Below, piece by piece: positions 8,696 through 17,605 of a stretch of 26,167 bases of DNA. The stretch lies in contig CAUYUJ010001737.1 of assembly GCA_963575745.1 (NCBI GenBank), positions 7,501 to 33,667 on the forward strand, given 5' to 3'. Position 1 is the first letter of the stretch, and every line of letters starts with the position of its first letter. The notes beneath the pieces are model-generated. The model saw only the letters and a program-made list of their open reading frames with translations. It searched no databases and was not told the DNA's origin. A program made the translations under genes and the position numbers. The stretch is from Prorocentrum cordatum. Lineage: Eukaryota > Sar > Dinophyceae > Prorocentrales > Prorocentraceae.

Positions 8696-9332
8696 GTCGT
8701 CATCCTCCTCGTCGTCGTTTGAGTCGTCATCGTCGTCGTCATCGCCTCCTCCTCCTCCTCCTCCTCCTCGCCGTCGCCGTCTTTGTTGTCGTCGTCATCG
8801 TCGTCATCGTCCTCCTCCTTGTCGCCATCGTCGTCGACGTCATCGTCGCGTACGTCTACGTCGTCATCGTCGTCGTCATCTTGCTCCTGCTCCTCCTCCT
8901 CCTCGCCGCAGTCGTCGTCATCGCCGCCGCCGCCGCCACCGCCGTCGTCGTCGTCGTCCTCCTCCTCCTCCTCCTCCTCGTCCTCCTCGTCCTCCCCTTC
9001 CTCACCGTCGCCGTCGTTGCTATCGTCGTCAACATCGTCCTCCTCCTCGCCGTCGTCGTCGTCGTCTAAGTCATCGTCGTCGTCGTCATCGTCATCGTCC
9101 TCCTTCTCGTCGTCGTCTACGTCGTCGTCATCGTCATCGTCCTCCTCCTCCTCGCCGATTTCGTCGCCATCGTCGTCGTCGCCGCCGCCGTCGTCGTCGT
9201 CGTCGTCATCGTCGTCATCGTCCGCCTCCTCCTCCTCGCCGTCTACGTCATCGTCGTTGTCGCCGTCGAAGTCGTCGTCGTCGTCGTCGACTTCGTCTAC
9301 GTCGCTGTCGTCGTCATCGTCCTCGAGAGGCG
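8696..9332 (+). repeat. Second TCG/TCA/TCC trinucleotide array
   Basis: Same triplet vocabulary and the same higher-order blocks (CATCGTCCTCCTCC followed by CTCGCCGTC) as the 6253-7765 array, in the same orientation. The two probably derive from one array split or duplicated around the 83-bp satellite. Frames here (poly-Ser/Arg plus, poly-Asp minus) are not genes. Confidence 0.93.
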
Positions 9333-9371
9333 CCAGACGAGGTGCGGGCCAACGGCAGCCAGGGCCATTGA

Positions 9372-10124
9372 GAAGGAGGAGAGGCGCGGTTTCCTCGGAC
9401 GTCGGCCGCGCGCGAGGCGGCTCGGCAGGCGGAAGAGGCGGCGCAGCAGTCGCAGCAGGTCCTCGAGAGCATCGGTGGGAACGGTTCGAGCTCACTGCTA
9501 GAGCAGATTCGACTCATCCAGGAGGCTCTTCAGGGAGTGCTGGGACGTGAAGCTTCACGAGTGACCGACCTGGACGACCAGCTCCGGGCACTGCGCGACA
9601 GCATCGGGCAGGCACTGGGGATCCACGCGAATGCCCCGAACCACCTGAGCGGGATGATGAACCATCAGATGCAGCACCTGGTCGTCGTCATGCAGCAGCA
9701 CCAGTTGATGCACGCGACCTCTCACGGCGAAACTCCAGTCCAGGTTCAAGCGTTCCACGTGGCGGCGGGCGACCCATGGACGCCGGGTCCGCATGCCGCC
9801 CCCGAGCCAGCGGCACCTCCGAATCCGGCGACGACGATGGACCCAGCAGTGGCGCTCCCGAACCACAGTGGCCAGCTAGCTCCCGTGCCAGACGGATACC
9901 ACTGGAAGGAGCTCACCGAGGAGCCCGACGAGGCGGCAAGTGTCCGAGCCCCGACGCCTGCCAGTGCAAGGGCGCCCGCTCGAGAGAGCAAGCGCCCACT
10001 CTATGCTGCTCGGATCCCGGGCTTTCTCAGGCAGCCTGCGCTCGCCAGTAGCTTTCGAGCGAGAGCTCCTCTCCTCGACTCAGCCCTCCCCAGGTCCTCC
10101 AGGCCCGGACCAGGCCCTCAATGA
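9372..10124 (+). pseudogene. Gag-like coiled-coil ORF of the Copia-like element
   Basis: The frame is open from just after TGA at 9369-9371 to TGA at 10122 (250 codons). No ATG is needed for the open part; the true start is unknown. The first ~110 residues are helical and heptad-like (AAREAARQAEEAAQQSQQVL, LLEQIRLIQEALQGVLG, VTDLDDQLRALRDSIGQAL). A Met/Gln/His-rich stretch follows (MMNHQMQHLVVVMQQHQLMH), then a Pro-rich region with DGYHWKELTEEPDE. This arrangement resembles gag/nucleocapsid-type leaders of dinoflagellate LTR elements, but no zinc knuckle is visible. The reading shifts near 10060-10110 into another frame that continues to 10257. Assignment as gag is inferred from position upstream of integrase. 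Confidence 0.5.
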
Positions 10125-10257
10125 GTGGCTCCAGGGAGATCAGGTTAGTGACGATGCAGTCGTGGCACGGCCAGGAGAGACACCAAAGGAGGAACGAAGG
10201 AGCCTTCATGGCCACAGCGGGCCTCGTCGACGAATAGGTTTCCCGACATCGACCTGA
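10087..10257 (+). pseudogene. Frameshifted continuation of the gag-like ORF
   Basis: In a different frame from 9372-10124 the sequence continues as plausible coding (DQALNEWLQGDQVSDDAVVA, then RPGETPKEERRSLHG) to a TGA at 10255. The shift lies near a C-rich run around 10087-10110. Confidence 0.35.
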
Positions 10258-10468
10258 GGAACGGCCCGAAAACCCGAGCCCCTCCTGAGGCCAAAGGGGT
10301 CCGCATGTTAGCTAGGGAAGTGCTGTGGGAATTGCTGTAGGGAAGTGTTTCTTACCAAAAGCCTGAAGGCTAAGTTGCAGCAGCTGATCGGAGAGTCTTG
10401 CCCATCCCAGGGAGGCGAGCGAAAGGCCTCGAGGTCAGGATCGATCCACGCCAGCACGGCGTTGCGGG

Positions 10469-10553
10469 TGTCGTCGTCGTCGTCTTCGTCGTCGTCGTCC
10501 TCGTCGTCGTCGTCGTGGTCGTCGTCGTCGTCATGTTCGTCGTCGTCGAGTTC
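10469..10553 (+). repeat. Short TCG trinucleotide tract
   Basis: An impure (TCG)n tract with GTCG/TTCG interruptions, in the same orientation as the arrays at 6.3 and 8.7 kb. It separates the gag-like and integrase-like parts of the element. Confidence 0.9.
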
Positions 10554-10986
10554 TCCCCATCATCTCGGGCGCGTCGAATTCTCCCCATCATCCCGGGCGT
10601 GGGCAGAAGTCGCACGGGTGCGTCTTCCGGTGGGCACCGTGGCGAGCGGCGACCGTCGCGAGACGCTGGGGCTCGAGGGGCGAAGGTGACGCCGTAGCCA
10701 CGAGCACCGAGTGATGGGCCTTCGAGATTCTCGGGTATGCGACAGAAGATCGCAGAAATCCTCAGGAGTGGCATCAGGTCCTGAGCGACGGATTGCGCGA
10801 TCTGGAGCTGTGCATGGAAGCTGCGATATACCCAGTCCGCCGAGGTACGTAGTCTCGTTCTCTTTGGGCATCCGCTGTTCGCTATGCCATGCAAGACGGT
10901 CATGGTGCAGTAGTTCCTAGGGCTTCCAGGGGTCGAGCGAATCCAGGTGGGCACGCGCGCTTTCGGGCTCCAGGTTTATCCAGGCG
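10554..10986. other. Unrecognised part of the Copia-like element
   Basis: A protease would be expected here, but no D-T/S-G triad is seen in any frame. A 22-base near-direct repeat (TTCTCCCCATCATCTCGGGCG, TTCTCCCCATCATCCCGGGCG) lies at 10551-10601. Minus-strand frames look like shadows. Confidence 0.3.
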
Positions 10987-11545
10987 GTGAGAACAAGAAA
11001 CCTTAAAGGACTGATGACCAACCTCGGCCCCCTGGCTCACATGTTGGAGGGGGGTCCTGTGCATGGGGGGTACAGGCACGTTAACCTCGAGGACGGTCGT
11101 CCAGCTCGGGGTCGTGTGTATACCTCCAGGCCTGTGAAGACCATCGCTCACGTGGTGGACGCGAGCTGGAGGAAAGGAACCCCGCAGTTGAGCAGTAGTG
11201 TGGATGTGGCGTTAGTGTCGTCGGGTCCCAGGGTCTATCTCGTCGCCGCGCCGAAGTCGACCCTGAACGCTCCCGAGCGTGCGAAAGCTGAGCCTTCCAC
11301 TGGCGAGTCCGACCTGAGGGGAGTTCATGAGGAAGACTCGGGCGACGAGCGACAGACTCAACCACTGGCTGGCGTCAAGGAGAAGGTCCCCGATCCCGAA
11401 CCCGAGGACTTCGAGAAGCGGATGGTTCACCGTCTGCACGTTCCCACGGGGCACCCCGCACAGCGTAAGTTTCTGAGGGCGCTGCGTGCCGGAAGGACCA
11501 AGGGGTGCATTTTTCGGTGGATTCTTCCCAAGTGCGCGCGCAGCA
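10987..11545 (+). pseudogene. Pre-integrase (zinc-binding) region
   Basis: The plus frame reads through to about 11545. Around 11421-11490 it gives MVHRLHVPTGHPAQRKFLRA followed by LRAGR. This is the H-x(n)-H half of a GAG_pre-integrase/zinc-binding domain, which in Copia elements precedes integrase. A Cys-containing segment (LPKCARSKRE) follows shortly after, probably the second half of the zinc site with one Cys lost. Upstream residues form a charged, acidic linker (EDSGDERQTQPLAGV). Coding sense is lost near 11510-11550, where the frame shifts and a stretch normally linking to integrase seems deleted. Confidence 0.6.
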
Positions 11546-11812
11546 AGCGTGAAGTTTCACCATCAGGACGCTTTGTTCCTGAACCTCATGGATCACGATT
11601 CCAACTTCCAGGCATGCGTTCGAGCGACAAACGGTCGAGCGGCCAGTGTGGCAAGCCTTCTGCCAAGCCTGGATCTGCCCTTTCGGCGACCCCCATTTGC
11701 TCATCACTGACGGCAGACGCGAGTTCGAGGAACGTTTCGCTAGAGGGGTCGCGCAGAGTGGGATCCTCCATCATGTGACCAATGTCTCCCCATGGGAAAA
11801 CGGGCGCGTAGC
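11546..11812 (+). pseudogene. Integrase core fragment (DDE), broken
   Basis: One frame gives LFLNLMDHDSNFQACVRAT with the first catalytic Asp of an rve domain at about 11591-11593. A second frame, from about 11646, gives VWQAFCQAWICPFGDPHLLI followed by TDGRREFEERFARG, with the second Asp at 11709-11711. It continues to SPWENGRV at about 11788-11808. In related integrases the catalytic Glu follows R-V; here the reading is disrupted exactly there (next residues A-P-H), so the third catalytic residue is lost or out of frame. At least two frameshifts make this inactive. The D-to-D spacing is also shorter than usual, suggesting an internal deletion. Confidence 0.65.
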
Positions 11813-11827
11813 GCCCCATGAGGGGGC

Positions 11828-12160
11828 ATCGAGGATCGCATCAATGCCGAGATCGAGGCCAAGTCGGATCTGCCTTGGGATACTGATAAGCTCGAGGACC
11901 TCGTCGATGAGCTCGTGAATCATAGGAACAGGTTTTGGCACAGGGGTGGATTCTCACCGTACCAACTTGTGTTCGGCGAGGACCCAAGGGTTGCGCGCGA
12001 GCTCGCAAGTGACGATCATTTGGGCCTCCCTGGGTGGCAGGACGCGGTTCGGCCCCACGCCGAGCAAGGTCCAGCCGGGGCGGAGTTTGCGCGCGGTCAG
12101 GCCGATCGAGACGATGCGCGAGAGACGGCTCCCAAGGCTGCCGCGAGCGATCAGACCTAG
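11828..12160 (+). pseudogene. Post-integrase segment (GFSPYQLVFG)
   Basis: A third frame resumes at 11828 and runs to TAG at 12158. It gives EDRINAEIEAKSDLPWD, a helix (KLEDLVDELVNHRNRF) and then GGFSPYQLVFGEDPRVAREL. This last motif is typical of the C-terminal part of integrases in dinoflagellate and other Copia/Gypsy-type elements. After it come charged residues (RGQADRDDARETAPKA). It belongs to the same polyprotein as the integrase core, displaced by an indel near 11815-11825. Confidence 0.65.
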
Positions 12161-12169
12161 AGGGCCACG

Positions 12170-12345
12170 AAAGCCAAGGCCCCCCTTCGTCGATACATCC
12201 AGGGCCAGTGGGTGTTCGTGTGGCACCAATCTTCCCGCCTAGCCTCACGCGCCAACTCGCTCGAAGTCCGTCGAGGGGCCTAGTGCGGCCCGGGTTCGGC
12301 GGTGCTGCACGAGCATGGCACACTCTGGGTGGCGATGAGAGCTAA
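12170..12345 (+). pseudogene. SH3-like tail of integrase, relic
   Basis: Pieces in two frames give RRYIQGQWVFVWHQSSR and, about 20 residues later, GPGSAVLHEHGTLWVAMRAN. This is the pattern of the small beta-barrel after integrase in such elements (pathway W-V-F-V-W, then V-L-H-E-x-G-T-L-W-V). A TAG interrupts the two halves at about 12281. Confidence 0.5.
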
Positions 12346-13350
12346 CTTTGGCACTGTCGGGGGCGACGGAAGGATAGCATAGCAAAGGGTAGGGTAGAGA
12401 ATCAGCTCACGCAGATGGTTTCCATAGCGCCTATATATTGCCGCCGGGAGGCGCCCATGCATCGATGAACAGGCCGGCGGCGGGGCCGAAACCAGCTGCA
12501 TGCAGCAGATGTCGTACCCCCGCCCCTTCCCCTATCCACGCCCTTCGCGTGGCCCGAAAGTGTTCCTCCGCCCAAGTCTGGCTAGCCAGTCAAGAGCAGG
12601 AGTTGGGAGTTCGTCTACGGGATGCCCAGACAAGGCAGGATCCTGAGCGCCTGGCGTCGTCGCGGCGAGCAACCACGGTCGATGTGCATCGAGAGGACAA
12701 ACCACCTGGGAGCGCCAGGAACCAACCCCTTCCAGCGGGCATGGCAGGGGTAAATCCGGATCCGGTTCCTGGGGCTCTGGAGCTGCTCCAGAGGAGCCCA
12801 GAATGCCCAGCGGAGCCTCTCCGACGCTAGGAACCCAGCAACGCTCCAAGGCGTCCTCCTTCGACTGGGTTCCCGTCGATAGCCGAGGAAAGCAAAGGGC
12901 TCGTCCGAGATACCGCGCTCGATCCGTCACGGCAGGCATCCGAAGGTTCGGCATCGGGACCCGGATCGGCGCAAGCTGTCCAAGCTCCGGAATCATCGAC
13001 CCCATCTCCCGCTCCGTCCATGAAATTGATACCCATAAGGAGAATCATGGGTCAACCAAACAACGCGCCTGTTTCAATCAGACGCACTCGAGCAGGCTTG
13101 GATCCAGGCACAGGCGGACAGCTCGAGGCACCGGTTGCGATCACTTCCGAAACTGGATCCCAATCGGCGTCCAGGAAAGCTCGGATCGAGCAACCGCCAG
13201 GTTTGCCTCTGCCGATCCCAGGCAGGCCGGGGGCGTTGAGGAGCGCCCAGCCGCCAGCAGTGCCCCCCCCCTCTCGCCTGCAGTCTCAGTCACCTTCTCA
13301 AGTGAGCGACAGGGAAAAAAAAGATGTTACGCGAGATGACGTGGCGACGT
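12346..13350 (+). other. Pro/Ser/Arg-rich linker region, possible polyprotein relic
   Basis: Plus frames 12438-12830, 12803-13339 and 13020-13352 overlap and are Pro/Ser/Arg/Gln-rich with no domain. In Copia elements a variable linker separates integrase from reverse transcriptase, so this may be that linker. The expected reverse transcriptase does not follow. It could equally be non-coding. Confidence 0.3.
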
Positions 13351-13870
13351 GACGCCGCGGATCTCGCGGGGCAGCCAGCGCGCACCCCACATTGAGAACG
13401 AGGGCATTTTTTCGCGACATTACGCGGGAAGTTTACGCGCCAATGTCGGCGTAGTCCACCCCTTTTACTGCGTCGGTCAAGTGCCCTTGTCTTCGGATCT
13501 TGGGATCCCCGATCCGCCGAACAATTTCACTCCCGAAGCGGCAGACTCAAGTCCGGTCTCAGTCCGAGATTCCGCGCGGCGGGGATCTAGGAGTCGCCCA
13601 GTGGCCCAGCAACCGCTGAGGTCCAGCAGCAGAAAGTCGCCTTACTCGGGGGGCCCTCTGGGGTAGAGGGCCTGGCCGAGGAACTCTCCAAACCCATACA
13701 ATTTCTCGCCAGCGTGCTCCCAGAAAGGGGTGCATGGGCCAGGCCCCTCCACGAAAGCCCGTCCTGACGTTTCGCAGCAGGCCCCAGGCCGAATCCAAGG
13801 AAGTCCTCGTCGTACGCGACTGGGCTCGGGACCCGAGGATCGGGAGACGTTTGACTACAAGGCGGGGAAA
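13351..13870. other. Unique DNA, no gene recognised
   Basis: Several medium open frames on both strands without known motifs. A short A-rich run at 13315-13323 precedes it. Confidence 0.3.
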
Positions 13871-14022
13871 TATCCATATCCACCGCCCTTGATACCGACG
13901 TCCTGGTACCCCAGCGGGCGGTTGATATGGATACATGTTGGTCCCAGGGTGTCAAGCATACCCATATCCACCGCCTGCCGAAATCCAGGAGAATCGATGT
14001 CCCACGCGGCGGTTATGGATAA
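13871..14022. repeat. Two adjacent inverted repeats built on CCATATCCACCGCC
   Basis: Arm 13871-13888 (TATCCATATCCACCGCCC) is complementary to 13916-13933 at 17 of 18 positions, with a 27-base loop. A second, weaker pair follows: 13959-13975 (TACCCATATCCACCGCC) against about 14008-14021 (GGCGGTTATGGATA). Both could form stem-loops. They lie in unique-looking DNA with no mobile-element genes attached. Confidence 0.75.
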
Positions 14023-14176
14023 ACCCCGCCTCGGAAGGACAGGTTTGACGCATCGGTCCGTGCGGAACAAGGGCCGATTCTAAGGTTCCAAGACCGTCAG
14101 GGTGATCCCTCCTGAGCAAGCGGAACGTACAAAAGGTGGCCGCTGATCGCATCGTCAGCTCTCGGATGGTGCGCAA
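14023..14176. other. Unique spacer
   Basis: No gene recognised; this is the stretch between the palindromes and a TCG tract. Confidence 0.3.
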
Positions 14177-14280
14177 GTGTCGTCGTCGTCGTCGTCGTCG
14201 ACGTCGTCGTCGTTGTCAACGTCGTCGTCGTCGTCATTGTCAACGTCGTCGTCGTCGTCGCCGCCGCCGCCTCCGCCGCC
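14177..14280 (+). repeat. TCG/ACG/CCG trinucleotide tract
   Basis: Impure GTC-GTC repeats with two TTGTCAACG interruptions and a terminal CCGCCGCCG run, in the same orientation as the earlier arrays. The Arg-, Ser- and Asp-rich frames here are compositional. Confidence 0.9.
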
Positions 14281-14441
14281 CAGCGGAAAGAACTTTCCAG
14301 GACCCCGAGGCCAAGAATCGTTGGAGCGCGCATGGGTGCCAGAATTCCAATTTTTGGCGTCGGAGGCTCGGCAGGGGGCGACTGCTCCGGCGAAAAGGCA
14401 ACAGGAGACACGCTGCATTCAAATTAAGGCAGCGAAGCACA
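14281..14441. other. Unique spacer
   Basis: No gene recognised. Long minus-strand frames pass through here only because the region to the right is stop-poor. Confidence 0.3.
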
Positions 14442-14500
14442 GTAGGAGGAGGAGGAGGAGGAGGAGGAGGAGGAGGAGGAGAAGGAGGAGGAGGAGCCCC
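14442..14500 (+). repeat. GGA trinucleotide tract
   Basis: Nearly perfect AGG/GGA repeats from about 14442 to 14495, one AGAAGG interruption. This marks the start of a long purine-rich strand. Confidence 0.9.
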
Positions 14501-14599
14501 GGCGCGACAGGAACAGAGGAAGCCAGGCCACTCAGAGCAGGCGGCTCCGGCGAGGGGGTGCACCAAGGAGGGGAGCAGCGTCGGAACAACGCTGCACTG

Positions 14600-15010
14600 A
14601 GCCGCACTGAGCTGGAGCCGGGGGAAAGCAGCCTGGAGCTGCAGCTGGCGCTGGGGAAAAAACGAAGCAGAGACCAATCCAATGGACCGAGCACAGTCCA
14701 GGGATGGGCCAGCGCGCCGAGACCCGCGGGCCTGCGAGGCGCGCGCGAAGAGACGGAAGGCGCAGAGGCATGACTGGGCAGCCCCAGCTGCGGGCGCCGC
14801 GCCCCAAGCAGGCACAAGGGCTGGCACTGGACAGCACCAAGCTGGACAGGGCTGAAGCTGGTGCTGAGCGGCACTGAACAGCAGCTGAGGAAGGAAAGCG
14901 AAAGAGGCAGAGCCCGGCCCAAGTGGACGAAGGCACGGTCCAAGGATGAGCCGAAGCGCCGAGACCCGTGGGCCTGCGAGGCGCGGGCAGGGAGGGGTGG
15001 GAGGCAGGCG
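14600..15010 (+). repeat. Two diverged tandem copies, period about 241 bp
   Basis: A block containing CGCCGAGACCCGCGGGCCTG at about 14717 recurs about 240 bp later (CGCCGAGACCCGTGGGCCTG at about 14959). Flanks also match: GGACCGAGCACAGTCCAGGGATG and GGACGAAGGCACGGTCCAAGGATG-type segments, and an upstream CACTGAGCTGGAGC/CACTGAACAGCAGC segment. Copies differ by substitutions and short indels. Confidence 0.75.
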
Positions 15011-15991
15011 ATGACACCGCACAGCCCTGAGCGGCACAGAACAGCATGGGAGCGGCCCAAGAACGACGGCGATAAGGGGGAGAGAGACGAGCGCCCAGAG
15101 CCTCGACATGCGCCGACGGGAAGGCACCGCGACGTCGGCAACGGCGGAGGGCGCCGCGACCAGGCGGACCAACGAATCCAGCCGTGGAAGAGAGACGGCC
15201 CAGCGGAGCGCAACGGCGCGGCAGCCAGGGCAAAGAAGGAGCAGGGCGGCGCCAAGTGGGAGAGCAGCAGGCAGGACGAGGGAGAAGGCGACGGCAGCGA
15301 GCGCCAGCTGGAAGCGGAAACGCAAGGAGGCAACACGCCCAGCGGGGCAGCGGCGGGCCAAGCGCGGCGAAGCGGGCGGGCCCTCGGGCACAGAGCCAAC
15401 CAGGCAGCAACCAGACACCAGTAGCTGGAGCTGGGGAGGTGGCCAGAAAACCCAGCAAAAGGGAGGGGCACAGGCAACACAGCGAGTGTCGCCCGGCCGG
15501 CGAAGCACGGCAAGGGCCAGCGGGACGCCACAGGCAGGGCCCGGGACAAAACCTGCAGAAAGTCGACGCCCCAAGTGGCAGGGGGCGCCGGCGGGGCAGG
15601 GCACCCCAAGACGGGCGGGGGGGGCGGCCCAGAGGTCACGAGCAGGCGGCAGAACTAGCCTTTTGCGACAAGGCCAACCCAGAAAAGGCGGCGGCGGCGG
15701 TGACCCGCCAAGCGCCGGCAGCCAGCGAGACCCCAAGCACGGGCGCGAGAGCACCACCTGGCGCGGAACCAACGCCGGCGGTTGCGGGGGGAGGCAAGCC
15801 CCAAGCGAGAGCTGGAGGCTTGCGAAGGAGGCACCGAACATGAGCACAATGAAACGCCGCCACGGCGGCAGCGAGGAGAGGGCGGCGGGCAGGCCCCGAG
15901 CGAGGGCCAGGTCACCGAATAGGCGCACGACGTGGGAAAGCCACGCAGGCGAAGAGGCGAGGACAACGGCCAGGGCGGCCACTGCTAAGCA
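15011..15991. other. Purine-rich, stop-poor stretch without a credible gene
   Basis: The plus strand is rich in A and G with few T, so all three minus frames and some plus frames lack stops. A 599-codon minus frame spans 16039-14240. Its translation is Leu/Pro/Ser/Ala-rich with no family pattern, and two other minus frames over the same DNA are also hundreds of codons long. I therefore regard it as non-coding. Confidence 0.6.
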
Positions 15992-16112
15992 CAGCTCGAG
16001 TTTAGTACAGAAAACCGACAACACCTGCCAAGATGGCACGAAAGAGCCGATCCCGTCTCTGGAGGCTCGCTGGCAGTAATAGGTACCCGATCGACCTGAG
16101 ATTGAGATGGCG
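15992..16112 (+). repeat. Left copy of a ~120-bp inverted repeat
   Basis: From AGCTCGAGTTTAGTACAGAA at 15992 through GGCAGTAATAGGTACCCGAT at 16072 to about 16112, this matches the reverse complement of 25199-25320 at roughly 80% by eye. The best block is 23 identical bases at 16072-16094 and 25221-25243. The repeat flanks the whole 16.1-25.2 kb segment. Confidence 0.85.
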
Positions 16113-16227
16113 AGCAGAGCAAAACTTCCGTCGATATTTGTTTGCCAACTAGCCCCTAGCCCCCCAGCGCGCTGGCATTACTCCTCTAGCTTCGCCGCTA
16201 ACGCTCTTGGGGAAGCTCTACGAATCA

Positions 16228-16400
16228 TTATCCTCTTCCTCCTCCTCCTACTCCTCCTCCTCCCTCTCCTCGTCCTCCTCCTCCTCCTTCTCCGCGTCCT
16301 CGCGTGTCCTCATTATCCTGATTTTCGTCCTCCTCCTCCTCCCCATCCCCCTCTCCCCCCCCTTCCCCCCCCCCTTCTCCTCGCCATTCCGACGACGACG
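16228..16400 (+). repeat. CTC-rich polypyrimidine tract
   Basis: CTC/CCT repeats followed by C-runs. In the second copy of the 700-bp unit the corresponding tract lies at about 16990-17060. Confidence 0.9.
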
Positions 16401-16905
16401 ACGACCTCGACGACCACGACGACCACGACGACGACGACCACGACACGACCACGACCGCGACGACCACGACGACCACGACGACAACGACGACCACGACGAT
16501 CAGGACGACGACGACGACGACGACGACGACGACCACGACGACGACGACCTTGACGACGACGACGACCGACAACGACGACGACCACCATCATCACCGACGA
16601 CTAACGACCACGGGGCCCCCGAGACGGCTTCAGGATGCAGAAAACATTGGGACCGCTCCTTCGTTATGATCCGTCGCCGGCCTGTCCAGGCACTCGCTTG
16701 CCCCACCCCTCCTCCTACCGGACCTTGGCGCCATTGCTATCTGCCGTCTGTCTCGCATCCGCGATTGCATGATCCTTGGCACGCGTGCCCCTTGTTCGAT
16801 CAAAAGATGTCTGGGAAGCAACGACGTATAAAGCTGGGAAACATGCATTTGCGAATAGAATTGACATTCGAGAACGCTCTTCTCTTGTTACTTGCAGGCG
16901 TCCAA
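16320..16905 (+). repeat. First copy of a ~700-bp tandem unit
   Basis: The order is polypyrimidine tract, GAC/CAC array (about 16388-16575), and a unique tail of ~285 bp beginning GAGACGGCTTCAGGATGCA at 16621 and ending TTACTTGCAGGCGTCC. The tail recurs at 17320 (offset 699), with TTGACATTCGAGAACGCTCT at 16861 and 17561 (offset 700). The array portions differ in length (offset ~668 at the start), as expected for microsatellites. Confidence 0.93.
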
Positions 16906-16989
16906 AACTGGGATAACGGAGGCAGCTGGGCGGCAGCAGTCGGCGGCGGGTGGAGGACGCTGGCGGTAGCGGCGGGCGCCCATGAGATC

Positions 16990-17215
16990 TCCTCTTCGTC
17001 CTCCTCCTCCCCATCCCCCTCTTCCGCCTCCCCCCCCCCTCCCATTCTCCTCGTCCTCCCGACCACGACGACGACCTCGACGACCACGACGACCGCGACG
17101 ACCACGAACGACCACGAAGACCACGACGACCACGACGATCACGACGACGACGACAATGACCACGACAACGACGACGATAACGACGACGACGACGACCACG
17201 ACGACCACGACGACC

Positions 17216-17247
<32 letters not shown>

Positions 17248-17605
17248 TTTGACGACGACGACGACCGACGACGACGACCACCACCACCACCACCGACGAC
17301 TGACCACAATGCGGCCCCCGAGACGGCTTCAGGATGCAAAAAAACATTGGGACCGCTCCTTCGTTATAGTATGTCGCCGGCCTGTCCGGGCACTCGCTTG
17401 CCCCACCCTTCCCCCTACCGGACCTTGGCGCCATTGCTATGTGCCGTCTGCCTTGCATCCGCGATTGTATGAACCATTACACACGTGCCCCTTGTTCGAT
17501 CAAAAGATCTCTGGGAATCAACGTCGTATAAAACTGGAAAAATGAATCTGCGAATAGAAATTGACATTCGAGAACGCTCTTCTCTTGTTACTTGTTGGCG
17601 TCCGA
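16990..17605 (+). repeat. Second copy of the ~700-bp tandem unit
   Basis: Same order as the first copy: CTC tract, GAC/CAC array (about 17063-17270), ACC run, then the unique tail 17320-17605. Tail copies differ at scattered positions (for example CGCGATTGCATGATCC against CGCGATTGTATGAACC) and are otherwise co-linear. No gene is encoded; Thr-, Asp- and Arg-rich frames follow the array. Confidence 0.93.

Larger units (their letters stand above)
9372..13350 (+). mobile_element. Decayed Copia-like LTR retrotransposon internal region
   Basis: Plus-strand remains occur in the order expected for a Copia-type element: coiled-coil gag-like ORF, pre-integrase zinc region, integrase core, post-integrase segment (GGFSPYQLVFGEDPRV), an SH3-like tail, and a Pro/Ser-rich linker. 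Every part is broken by frameshifts. A TCG microsatellite sits between gag-like and pol parts. I found no protease, no reverse transcriptase/RNase H and no pair of LTRs, so boundaries are approximate. Confidence 0.7.

Noticed and set aside
8500-9495. 331-codon minus-strand acidic ORF
   Set aside because: Poly-Asp/Glu from the second TCG array; the flanking ends carry no domain.
14240-16039. 599-codon minus-strand ORF resembling a hydrophobic protein
   Set aside because: Two more minus frames over the same DNA are also hundreds of codons long, purine skew removes stops, the peptide has no family pattern, and part of it is a DNA tandem duplication.
16207-17472. 421-codon plus-strand ORF over the duplicated unit
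   Set aside because: Ser/Thr/Asp/Arg runs reflect CTC and GAC arrays, and the unique tail carries no motif.
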